Positions 1-4,879 of a stretch of 6,414 nt of DNA are shown piece after piece (the stretch's first letter is position 1; every line of letters begins with the position of its first letter). The notes under the pieces are model-generated. The model was not told where the DNA came from. It saw nothing but the letters and a program-made list of their open reading frames with translations, and ran no database searches. Origin of the DNA: Candidatus Woesearchaeota archaeon (GTDB taxonomy: Archaea > Nanobdellota > Nanobdellia > Woesearchaeales > GW2011-AR9). A program made the translations under genes and the position numbers. The stretch spans positions 1 through 6,414 of the forward strand of contig JACRPJ010000010.1 of assembly GCA_016213985.1 (NCBI GenBank), read 5' to 3'.

Positions 1-1
1 A

Positions 2-98
2 GGTAATTCTATTAATGTATTGGTATCTCGGATTAACAGCCGAGTTTTTGCTGGTGCTTATCGGCAAAGTCAAAGTTCCATTCAATGGACATGATTAA
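2..98 (+). other. Possible 3' end of a gene, reading frame unresolved
   Basis: Two plus-strand frames run open from the window edge. One ends with TGA at 92-94 and gives 30 residues rich in Ser, Arg and Gln (…INSRVFAGAYRQSQSSIQWT). The other ends with TAA at 96-98 and gives 31 residues with a hydrophobic stretch (…TAEFLLVLIGKVKVPFNGHD) that could be the end of a membrane protein. I recognise neither. The position just before a short palindrome and the next promoter fits the end of an upstream gene. With only about 30 codons, both frames may also be open by chance. Confidence 0.3.
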
Positions 99-111
99 GG
101 CTCTGAGAGCC
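99..111. terminator. Short palindrome after the upstream gene end, before the toxin-antitoxin promoter
   Basis: Positions 99-104 (GGCTCT) and 106-111 (AGAGCC) form a perfect 6-bp inverted repeat around a single G. It starts directly after the TAA at 96-98 and lies about 15 bases before the TATA box at 126-135. It could be the hairpin of a terminator, although no T-run follows, or an operator next to the promoter. I cannot choose between these. Confidence 0.3.
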
Positions 112-117
112 CAAGAA

Positions 118-138
118 CCAAAAAGTTTATATATAAAA
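118..138 (+). promoter_or_regulatory. TATA-box promoter of the toxin-antitoxin operon
   Basis: The sequence AAAAAGTTTATATATAAAA has a strong archaeal TATA box (about 126-135) preceded by an A-rich element resembling a BRE. Start sites usually lie about 25-27 bases past the TATA centre, which predicts a start near 156-158 and a leader of about 67 bases before the antitoxin ATG. Confidence 0.65.
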
Positions 139-157
139 TCTATTTTAATATTAAAAT

Positions 158-224
158 ATATCGTAGATATCAAAAATCACCGATTTTTGGAACCTCAAAC
201 ACTTCGTTTTTAAGGTGATGCAAA
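158..224 (+). promoter_or_regulatory. Structured leader with possible sequestering of the ribosome binding site
   Basis: CAAAAATC (171-178) and GATTTTTG (182-189) form a perfect 8-bp stem with an ACC loop. That stem overlaps ATCACC (176-181), the exact complement of the ribosome binding site GGTGAT (214-219). A second possible hairpin pairs ACCT plus AAAC (192-195, 197-200) with GTTT plus AGGT (206-209, 213-216), again covering the ribosome binding site. The leader could therefore switch between open and closed forms. This comes from reading the base pairs; no energy was calculated. Confidence 0.4.
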
Positions 225-500
225 ATGGAAGTTGCTATAACTAAAATATCAAAAAATGGACAGGTAGTTATCCCCTCAGAAATCAGGAAAGATGCAGGCA
301 TAAAGCCATCAACAAAGTTTATTGTATTTAATGAAGACGGTAATATTATGTTAAAACAAATTAAGAAAGAAGCTCTAAGGGACGATATGCTGCTAATTGA
401 AAAAATCAGAAGAAGTGAAGAACAAGTAAAGAAAGGTAAATTTGTAAAAGCAGATACTTCTATGAGTGATGAAGAAATAGATGACTTATTGATGGCTTAA
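225..500 (+). CDS. AbrB/MazE-type antitoxin, SpoVT-AbrB domain
   Basis: Residues 1-48 match the swapped-hairpin SpoVT-AbrB DNA-binding fold: a KISKNGQVVIPSEIRK segment followed by GIKPSTKFIVFNEDGNIML. Residues 49-91 are a charged helical tail, the part that in such antitoxins normally binds and neutralises the toxin. Length (91 aa) is normal for the family. The ATG at 225 is supported by GGTGAT at 214-219, five bases upstream. The toxin gene follows after a single base, the classic antitoxin-first layout. By family knowledge the protein probably represses its own promoter alone and with the toxin. Pairing of an AbrB-type antitoxin with a RelE/ParE-type toxin is known in archaea and bacteria. 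The DNA-binding assignment is strong; that it neutralises this toxin is inferred from the context. Confidence 0.88.
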   Translation: MEVAITKISKNGQVVIPSEIRKDAGIKPSTKFIVFNEDGNIMLKQIKKEALRDDMLLIEKIRRSEEQVKKGKFVKADTSMSDEEIDDLLMA

Positions 501-501
501 G

Positions 502-747
502 ATGCAAATAATATTCTCAGAAGAGTTTAAGAAAGATTTTAAGAAAATCAAAGATAAATCTACAAGGATAAGAGTTATTAATCGTCTCCAGAAGTTAGAG
601 CAGCTTCCTGAATACGGAAAGCCATTGCAGTATAATCTGAGGGGTCATCGGAGCATAAGGGTCCCGCCTTTTAGGATAATTTATAGAATAGAACGGGACA
701 AGATTATTATAAACTGCTTTGATCATAGAAAAGATGTGTACAAATGA
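502..747 (+). CDS. RelE/ParE-superfamily toxin (probable mRNA interferase)
   Basis: The 81-residue basic protein begins with a FSEEFKKDFKKIKD helix and then has the RelE-like core: PLQYNLRGHRSIRV, FRIIYRIERDKIIINCFDHRKDVY. Candidate functional residues are Arg47, Arg53, Arg58, His75, Arg76 and the penultimate Tyr80, matching the Arg/His/Tyr pattern at the end of RelE and YoeB-type nucleases that cut mRNA on the ribosome. ParE gyrase poisons share the fold, but the HRxDVY ending favours the ribonuclease branch. The ATG lies one base after the antitoxin stop and has no clear ribosome binding site, suggesting coupled translation from the antitoxin gene. The frame is intact and full length, so the module could be active. 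Confidence 0.85.
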   Translation: MQIIFSEEFKKDFKKIKDKSTRIRVINRLQKLEQLPEYGKPLQYNLRGHRSIRVPPFRIIYRIERDKIIINCFDHRKDVYK

Positions 748-888
748 TTTCTAAGGTTTTTGGGCTCTGGCTATTTTAGCGGAGTGGGCAATCAAGCTCT
801 GTAGAAAGTCGCCAATATGGCCAGTGAGGGAGAGTGTGAGCGGAGGGTACCTAAAATTTATTAAAGTAAAAAGACATCTACTCTTAAT
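748..888 (+). promoter_or_regulatory. Intergenic stretch with a TATA box for the cyclo-ligase-like gene
   Basis: No coding signal was seen in these 141 bases. A short T-run at 756-760 may help end the toxin transcript. AAATTTATTA at about 854-863 is a TATA-like box centred about 30 bases before the ATG at 889; with no ribosome binding site near that ATG, this predicts a leaderless mRNA. The stretch also holds the octamer TAGCGGAG (777-784) and a variant GAGCGGAG (838-845), which recur around 1425-1485. Confidence 0.4.
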
Positions 889-1445
889 ATGGACATAAAT
901 AAACAAAAGAAAGAATTAAGAGAAAAGATCTGGAAATTGTTACAAGAAAAAAATGTTGCAAAATTCCCTTTTCCATTAAAAGACAGAATACCAAATTTTG
1001 AAGGAAGTGAAAAGGCAGCAAACCTGCTCCAGCAATTAGAAGAATGGAAAAATGCAAAGATCATTATAACAAATCCTGACTTTGCTCAGAGAAATGTGAG
1101 AGAACTAATTTTGAAGAATAATAAAACTTTGATAATGGCTTCTCAACAATTGCTGGAGCTTTCAAATATAGTAAAAGGCTAGAAGATGTGCCAAAACCCG
1201 ATTTAATAATAACGGGGTGCGTAGCTGTTGATAAAGAGGGATGGAGGTTAGGTAAGGGTGGAGGTTATGGAGACAAAGAGATTACTAGAATAACTGAAAA
1301 ATTTGGTAAAATTCCAATAGCAACTACAGTTCATGATTTACAAATTGTTGAAAATATTCCCCATGAAAAACATGATACAAAAGTTGATTATATAATTACT
1401 CCCACTAAAATAATTAAATGTGCCCGGAGCGAGCATTTCACTTAA
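889..1445 (+). pseudogene. 5-formyltetrahydrofolate cyclo-ligase-like gene, internal deletion and frame change
   Basis: The first part (889-1143, about 85 residues) resembles the N-terminal half of archaeal cyclo-ligase (MTHFS) proteins: IWKLLQEKNVAKFPFP, RIPNFEGSEKAA, then TLIMAS. It then leaves frame and stops at 1180-1182. The second part is in another frame, readable from about 1146: TIAGAFKYSKRLEDVPKPDL, ITGCVAVDKEGWRLGKGGGYGDKE (the Gly-rich nucleotide-binding region), TTVHDLQIV, and DYIITPTKII, ending at 1445. Family members normally have some 20-30 residues between the MAS-type and TIAGAF-type segments. Here they nearly touch, so this looks like a small deletion whose length is not a multiple of three. 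The family makes 5,10-methenyl-THF (or the archaeal pterin equivalent) using ATP. As written, no full enzyme can be made. An assembly error is possible, but the missing segment argues for real decay. Confidence 0.78.
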
Positions 1446-1594
1446 CGTATGGCATGCCTGTAATGTGCGTCGGAGCGTAGCGGAGACCGAGGGATAGTGC
1501 AATGGTTTTTGCGAAGCAAAAAAATCCCGAAGAGTTGCAAATTCGGGCTAACTGCGAAAAACTTATATAAAGCTTTATTTTCTTAATTAATACT
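1446..1594 (+). other. Non-coding stretch with nested hairpins and a TATA box
   Basis: No ORF here looks real. The part 1471-1490 carries repeated CGGAG units. TTTTTGC (1506-1512), loop GAA, GCAAAAA (1516-1522) is a perfect 7-bp hairpin, enclosed by GGGAT (1491-1495) with ATCCC (1524-1528). An overlapping stem pairs CCCGAA (1526-1531) with TTCGGG (1542-1547); the two outer stems share bases and exclude each other. CTTATATAAA at 1562-1571 is a strong TATA box centred about 28 bases before the ATG at 1595, implying a leaderless mRNA for the next gene. Confidence 0.5.
1533..1548 (+). repeat. Left arm of a 16-bp perfect inverted repeat
   Basis: AGTTGCAAATTCGGGC at 1533-1548 is the exact reverse complement of 1954-1969. 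The match stops on both sides. The arms bracket the TATA box and the damaged gene at 1595-1952. A 16-base perfect match about 400 bases apart is unlikely by chance and may mark an old insertion or recombination unit. Confidence 0.75.
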
Positions 1595-1952
1595 ATGAAA
1601 AATTTAGCACCAAACATCACAAGACAAAGATTGTTAATTGAGGGATTCTATAAAATTGATGCTGACAAAAGCGTCATTATAAATTACTTCAATACAATTA
1701 CCAAATCCCTTAAACTTAGAATGTATGGAGAACCAATAATTTTTTCTCCGGGTGGTGAGGGTAAAGATATTAATCAGGGATATGACGCTTTTGTCCCCGT
1801 TGATTGATTCAGGAATATCCGTTTATGTTTGGTCTAATGCTAAATTTTTATCGTTGATAATTTACACCTGTAAAAGTTTTGACGAAAATAAAGCCTTAGA
1901 AGTAACAAAGAAATTTTGGAAAAGTGATAAAGTAGAATCACAGTCATTCTAA
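1595..1952 (+). pseudogene. S-adenosylmethionine decarboxylase-like small protein, frame broken by one extra base
   Basis: Residues 1-68 come from the frame starting at ATG 1595 (QRLLIEGFYKI…EPIIFSPGG…GYDAFVP). That frame stops at 1805-1807, but the +1 frame from 1800 continues naturally as LIDSGISVYVW, KFLSLIIYTCKSFD and a C-terminal helix, ending at TAA 1950-1952. Joined, this gives 118 residues, the size of bacterial and archaeal SpeD proteins, and the pattern follows SpeD: an N-terminal strand like HLIADLYGC, then an ESHxSIHTWPE-like segment, then DIFTC. The serine expected to become the pyruvoyl group appears replaced (L-I-D-S-G instead of x-S-E-S-H), so it may be a non-enzymatic paralogue. 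The resemblance is from memory of the family and is moderate. The offset lies within CCCCG (1795-1799), so a sequencing indel, true decay or recoding are all open. Confidence 0.55.
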
Positions 1953-1953
1953 C

Positions 1954-1969
1954 GCCCGAATTTGCAACT
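1954..1969 (-). repeat. Right arm of the 16-bp perfect inverted repeat
   Basis: GCCCGAATTTGCAACT begins one base after the TAA at 1950-1952 and matches the left arm at 1533-1548 on the opposite strand. It lies between two convergent genes (the damaged gene ending at 1952 and the small zinc-knuckle ORF ending at 1984), so it could also contribute to transcript ends. Confidence 0.75.
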
Positions 1970-1983
1970 GCACATAACCCTAT

Positions 1984-2106
1984 TTAGACCCTGACTCTAT
2001 TCCGGCAATAGGGACAATATACTCCCATCAGCCCTGAGAATAAAAACGACACAAATTTGTTCTTGCAAAAAGGACACTCAAAACTTTTCTGATTGATTTT
2101 AAACAC
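1984..2106 (-). CDS. 40-residue zinc-knuckle protein (two CPxC motifs), GTG start
   Basis: Read on the minus strand from GTG at 2106-2104 to TAA at 1986-1984, the product is 40 residues. It holds FECPFCKNKF (Cys11, Cys14) and VYCPYCRNRV (Cys31, Cys34), a CPxC-X16-CPxC arrangement typical of a zinc ribbon, joined by a hydrophobic FVSFLFSGLMG loop. An in-frame TAA lies only three codons before the GTG, and no other start codon precedes the first cysteine pair, so the GTG is the only available start. The ribosome binding site is weak. It lies 38 bases downstream of the membrane-protein gene on the same strand, which suggests one transcript. Function unknown; such mini zinc ribbons often bind nucleic acid or partner proteins. 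The motif spacing makes a chance ORF unlikely, although the length alone would not. Confidence 0.62.
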   Translation of the reverse strand: MFKINQKSFECPFCKNKFVSFLFSGLMGVYCPYCRNRVRV

Positions 2107-2144
2107 TCTCTTTTAACCCAAAATTTTAATTAAAAAATAAAAAC

Positions 2145-2501
2145 TTACTGTGAAGCTAACTTCCAGATTGTTTTCATTCCTAAGATAATCGCTCCGGGAA
2201 CTACGAAAACCACGATATTGCTGAGGATGCTTCTCAGGTACAATCCTACGCCCGGAATCAGCCCCAAGTTAACTATTCCCGCCAGCATCAACGCAATTGC
2301 TGCCACTAAGAACGGCAGGGTTTCTTTGGCAGTTAGGTTAAACAACCCCACGATTAACCCCAGGATTACTAAGGTGGTAACCAGTATTTCCGGTCGAAAT
2401 ACGTCTCTAAAAAAACCAGCGACTATAGCTATTAATAATCCAATAAAGAAAGTGTAGTGTGCAATCCGATGCAGTTCTATCTTTGCTTTTTTCTGTACCA
2501 T
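2145..2501 (-). CDS. Small four-helix integral membrane protein of unknown function
   Basis: The 118-residue product has a basic N-terminus (MVQKKAKIELHR) and four hydrophobic segments at about residues 15-31, 38-54, 62-80 and 91-109, with short loops containing NLTAKETLPF and GLIPGVGLYL. I know similar small four-helix hypothetical proteins from archaeal genomes but not their function. The ATG at 2501-2499 has an unusually good ribosome binding site, GAGGTGAT (minus strand, 2514-2507), five bases upstream. The gene diverges from the L1 operon and appears to share a transcript with the small zinc-knuckle ORF after it. The 38-base gap is T-rich on the minus strand and may partly terminate transcription. 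Confidence 0.82.
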   Translation of the reverse strand: MVQKKAKIELHRIAHYTFFIGLLIAIVAGFFRDVFRPEILVTTLVILGLIVGLFNLTAKETLPFLVAAIALMLAGIVNLGLIPGVGLYLRSILSNIVVFVVPGAIILGMKTIWKLASQ

Positions 2502-2728
2502 TAGTTATCACCTCGATTGTATGATTATATATCAAACGCACGAGATAACCGTAATAGAGATGGAGCGATTTAAGCTCAACCGGTGCGTTTGATATTACGA
2601 GACGCTCGTACGTCGAGTATAGGTAAGAGCTAAATAATTTGAGTATATAAATCATTCGGTGGAACCGGGCAGTCCAAGCAGTTATAATGTGTTTATTAAA
2701 GAGTAATGAACTAGCCCTCAAAGAAAGA
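2502..2728. promoter_or_regulatory. Divergent intergenic region with inverted repeats and an extra TATA box
   Basis: ATATCAAACGCAC (2529-2541) and GTGCGTTTGATAT (2583-2595) are a 13-bp perfect inverted repeat with a 41-base spacer that contains a smaller hairpin (GAGC 2563-2566 with GCTC 2574-2577). TACGAG (2596-2601) and CTCGTA (2605-2610) make a further perfect 6-bp hairpin. AGTATATAAA (2642-2651) works as a TATA box in either direction. A TATA-like sequence at 2524-2533 is too close to the membrane gene: it would place the start site downstream of the strong ribosome binding site at 2507-2514. A minus-strand start near 2620, from the 2642-2651 box, would give a leader of about 120 bases holding these structures. 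Confidence 0.5.
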
Positions 2729-2795
2729 TTTATAAATAAGCTCTCTTCGGAGTCCTTGACCGTTAATACTACTCTAATAGTAGGAGGTAAGTAAG
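2720..2795 (+). promoter_or_regulatory. Promoter and short leader of the L1-L10-P1 operon
   Basis: TTTATAAATA (2729-2738), preceded by AAAGAAAG, is a clear TATA box with BRE. Transcription should begin near 2758-2762, leaving a leader of about 35 bases. In it TACTA (2767-2771) and TAGTA (2778-2782) form a 5-bp hairpin ending directly at the ribosome binding site GGAGGT (2783-2788), seven bases before the TTG start. Archaeal L1 is known to repress its own operon by binding its mRNA; this hairpin, or one early in the coding region, is a candidate site, but I could not match it to the L1 binding site of 23S rRNA. Confidence 0.6.
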
Positions 2796-3437
2796 TTGGA
2801 TCGGGAACAGGTACAAAAAGCATTGGACGAACTGAAGAAATTACCCAAGCGAAAGTTTTGTCAGTCTTATGATTTGATTATCAATCTTAAGAATGTTGAT
2901 CTAAAAGTTAACCCCATAGAAGCAATAGCCATTCTTCCCTCATCCAAGGGAACTCAGGTCAAAATAGCCGCATTTGTAGACCAGGAATTGATTGAGCAAT
3001 CTAACCAATTCTGTGATTTAACCATCAAAGAGAACGAGTTCCCAAAATATAGTGATAAGAAGACTTCCAAGAAGCTGGCGGAAGAGTATGATTATTTTAT
3101 CTCTCAGGCTAACCTGATGCCACGAGTAGCCGCGGCTTTCGGTAAAATTTTAGGAACTAGGGGGAAAATGCCCAACCCAAAGATGGGGTGCGTAGTCCCG
3201 GCGAATGCAAACTTAGAGATGCTTACTAAAAAACTTCGTTCTACTGTAAGATTGTCAGCAAGGAAAGCTCTAAACTTGCAGTGCTTGGCAGGAAAAGAAA
3301 ACCAGCAGGATGATGAAATAATCAGTAACGTTCTAGCAATATACAATGCCGTAGCCAAGCAGGTTCCACAGGATGAAACTCAAAACATCAAGAACGCATG
3401 CTTGAAACTAACCATGAGTAAGCCGGTGAAGATATAA
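2796..3437 (+). CDS. rpl1: Large ribosomal subunit protein L1 (uL1)
   Basis: The 213-residue protein is full length for archaeal L1. It opens with a helix ending in QSYDLIINLKNVDLK (about 23-37), typical of the family, then domain I strands (VKIAAFVDQEL), the central domain II with LMPRVAAAFGKILGTRGKMPNPKMG (108-131, the L1 signature), and returns to domain I near STVRLSARKAL. L1 forms the mobile stalk that helps deacylated tRNA leave the E site, and binds 23S rRNA helices 76-78. In archaea it also acts as translational repressor of its operon. The start is TTG at 2796, chosen because GGAGGT lies seven bases upstream and the sequence after it matches the usual N-terminus. The rare start codon may itself keep expression low. 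Next gene follows after one base. Confidence 0.95.
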   Translation: MDREQVQKALDELKKLPKRKFCQSYDLIINLKNVDLKVNPIEAIAILPSSKGTQVKIAAFVDQELIEQSNQFCDLTIKENEFPKYSDKKTSKKLAEEYDYFISQANLMPRVAAAFGKILGTRGKMPNPKMGCVVPANANLEMLTKKLRSTVRLSARKALNLQCLAGKENQQDDEIISNVLAIYNAVAKQVPQDETQNIKNACLKLTMSKPVKI

Positions 3438-3438
3438 A

Positions 3439-4449
3439 ATGGTCAGCGAAGCCAAAAAGCAACTGGTACTGCAGCTGGTTAAAGATATTCAGAATTATCC
3501 GGTCATTGGCCTGGTCGATATGCAGAACCTTCCGGCACAACAGCTACAGAAGATGCGTACCATGCTCAAATCCAAAGATATAAAGATTTGCATGACCAAA
3601 AAGAAGTTGCTCCACAGAGCGCTGGAAGAATCAAATAAGGAAAACATTGGGCAACTGGCAGAGAAGATCAAAGGAATGCCGGCATTGATGTTGGGCAAGA
3701 GCAATCCATTTACGCTTTATTCCATAATTCAGAAGAACAAATCTGAGGCTTCAGCCAAGCCCGGCCAGATAGTCCCTAAGGACATTCTGGTTAAAGCTGG
3801 TCCTACCAAATTTGCTCCTGGCCCGATAATTTCGGAACTAGCGGCGGTGGGAATCAAAACCAGAGTGGAAGGGGGCAAGCTAGCTATTATAGCTGACACC
3901 AGGATTGCCAAAGAAGGGGAGGTCATTTCACCGAAACTATCTGATACTTTAAAGCGCTTGGATATTAAGCCCATGGAGATTGGGCTAAACCTAGTAGCCG
4001 TGTGGGAAAACGGGATGGTGTTTGAGGCTAAGCAATTACATATTGACGAAGCAGAATACGTTCAGAACATCACTCAAGCAGCTCAATGGGCGGTTAACTT
4101 AGCTCTAGAATGTGCTTATCCAACCAATGAAATTATTGAGTTGCTGCTGCAAAAGGCATTCCAAGAGAGTAAGACTGTAGCATTGGAAGGGAACATTTTG
4201 ACTAAGGAAACCGAGAGTGAAATCTTAGCCAGGGCGGAAAGTCAAGCTCTGGCCGTCAAAGAGGCAGGGAACATCGAAGCCGAAATAGAGCCCAAAGCAC
4301 CCGAACCCAAATCGGAAGAACCTGTTCACCCCAGTTTTGGGCATGTGAAACAGGACCAGACCAAGGAACTCTTTGACCACCTGCAGAAGGATGGAACGCT
4401 TCGGAATGTGAAGGTAACAATAAAAGAAGAAAAAAATAGAAGCAAGTAA
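3439..4449 (+). CDS. rplP0: Large ribosomal subunit protein L10 (uL10, archaeal P0)
   Basis: P0 anchors the stalk to 23S rRNA (with L11) and carries several P1 dimers that recruit translation GTPases. The N-terminal rRNA-binding domain (about 1-105) shows [18 protein letters not shown] and [14 protein letters not shown]. Residues 106-180 are the archaeal/eukaryotic insertion domain ([29 protein letters not shown]). Helices at about 200-275 form the spine that binds P1 dimers. The ATG at 3439 is one base after the L1 stop, with GGTGA at 3425-3429 inside the end of L1. The C-terminus is unusual: a [14 protein letters not shown] linker is followed by a charged helix ([18 protein letters not shown]) and a basic end, without the GLxxLFG-like motif that ends many archaeal P0 proteins and this operon's own P1. 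Confidence 0.94.
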   Translation: MVSEAKKQLVLQLVKDIQNYPVIGLVDMQNLPAQQLQKMRTMLKSKDIKICMTKKKLLHRALEESNKENIGQLAEKIKGMPALMLGKSNPFTLYSIIQKNKSEASAKPGQIVPKDILVKAGPTKFAPGPIISELAAVGIKTRVEGGKLAIIADTRIAKEGEVISPKLSDTLKRLDIKPMEIGLNLVAVWENGMVFEAKQLHIDEAEYVQNITQAAQWAVNLALECAYPTNEIIELLLQKAFQESKTVALEGNILTKETESEILARAESQALAVKEAGNIEAEIEPKAPEPKSEEPVHPSFGHVKQDQTKELFDHLQKDGTLRNVKVTIKEEKNRSK

Positions 4450-4495
4450 ATTAAACAAAATAAAAAACACTTATAAATCAATGGAGGAATTAAAA

Positions 4496-4804
4496 ATGGA
4501 ATACATTTATGCCGCAATGCTGCTTCACAAAGCAGGGAAGGAAATCAGCGAAAGCGCAGTTAAGGCTGTACTTACCGCTGCTGGAGTTAAAGTGGATGAA
4601 GCCCGGGTGAAGGCACTAGTGGCTGCACTACAGGACGTGAACATAGGAGAGGCAATCAAGAAAGCTTCGGTAGCTGTGCCCACTGCTGCTCCGGTTACGG
4701 CTAGCGTCGGACATGCAGAAAGCAAGAAAGAAGAAAAGCCAAAAGAGGACGAAAAGAAATCTGAGGCTGCCGCGGCTGCTGGCTTAAGTGCCCTATTTGG
4801 TTAA
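4496..4804 (+). CDS. rpl12: Stalk protein P1 (archaeal L12)
   Basis: The 102-residue protein has the classic layout: an N-terminal dimerisation and P0-binding domain ([17 protein letters not shown] … [14 protein letters not shown], about 1-58), an Ala/Pro/Val hinge (59-72), a Lys/Glu-rich stretch (75-90), and the terminal [12 protein letters not shown] that captures elongation and initiation GTPases. ATG 4496 was chosen over the in-frame ATG at 4481: the family begins MEYIYAA, and the GGAGG site (4483-4487), which overlaps the earlier ATG, is eight bases before 4496. It lies 46 bases after the L10 stop, a wider gap than between L1 and L10. The strong binding site fits the need for several P1 copies per P0. 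Confidence 0.94.
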   Translation: MEYIYAAMLLHKAGKEISESAVKAVLTAAGVKVDEARVKALVAALQDVNIGEAIKKASVAVPTAAPVTASVGHAESKKEEKPKEDEKKSEAAAAAGLSALFG

Positions 4805-4879
4805 AACTAGAAGCGTTCTTTATTTTTAATTTGGTTTTAACCTAAACTGCAAGTTCAAGCTTGCCCTAACGTGATATTC
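4805..4879 (+). terminator. T-rich end of the stalk operon and leader of the coiled-coil gene
   Basis: T-runs at 4816-4838 right after the P1 stop resemble an archaeal oligo-T terminator. TATTTTTAAT (4821-4830) could also serve as a weak TATA box for the next gene, predicting a start near 4850. GCAAG (4849-4853) with CTTGC (4860-4864) forms a small hairpin before GTGAT (4871-4875), the likely ribosome binding site of the coiled-coil gene. Confidence 0.45.

Noticed and set aside
27..49. CTCGG/CCGAG hairpin followed by five T as an intrinsic terminator
   Set aside because: The stem is only 5 bp with an 8-base loop and lies inside both frames that stay open to 94-98, so it probably falls within a gene end.
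861..1064. Minus-strand open frame opposite the cyclo-ligase-like gene
   Set aside because: It is antisense to a segment with clear cyclo-ligase similarity and has only low-complexity Phe/Ser/Leu content.
1440..1975. Integron attC sites around the damaged gene (stop codons embedded in CTTAACG and TCTAACGCCC, hairpin-prone flanks)
   Set aside because: The left half-sites resemble RYYYAAC, but I found no matching GTTRRRY end at a suitable distance downstream of either stop, and no integrase is present. The inverted repeat lies on either side of the gene rather than within one site.
2407..2823. 138-codon minus-strand open frame across the divergent intergenic region
   Set aside because: It begins inside the L1 gene and ends inside the membrane-protein gene in another frame, spans both promoters, and shows no recognisable domain.
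4470..4479. CTTATAAATC as a separate promoter for P1
   Set aside because: Its centre is only about 22 bases before the ATG, so the usual spacing would place the start site within or after the start codon and remove the strong ribosome binding site.
4481..4495. P1 start at the earlier in-frame ATG 4481
   Set aside because: It would add five residues not seen in the family and would overlap the GGAGG site that serves ATG 4496.
4871..4879. GTG 4871 as start of the coiled-coil gene
   Set aside because: The GTGAT there is better explained as the ribosome binding site of ATG 4880. The alternative would add only three residues and cannot be fully excluded.
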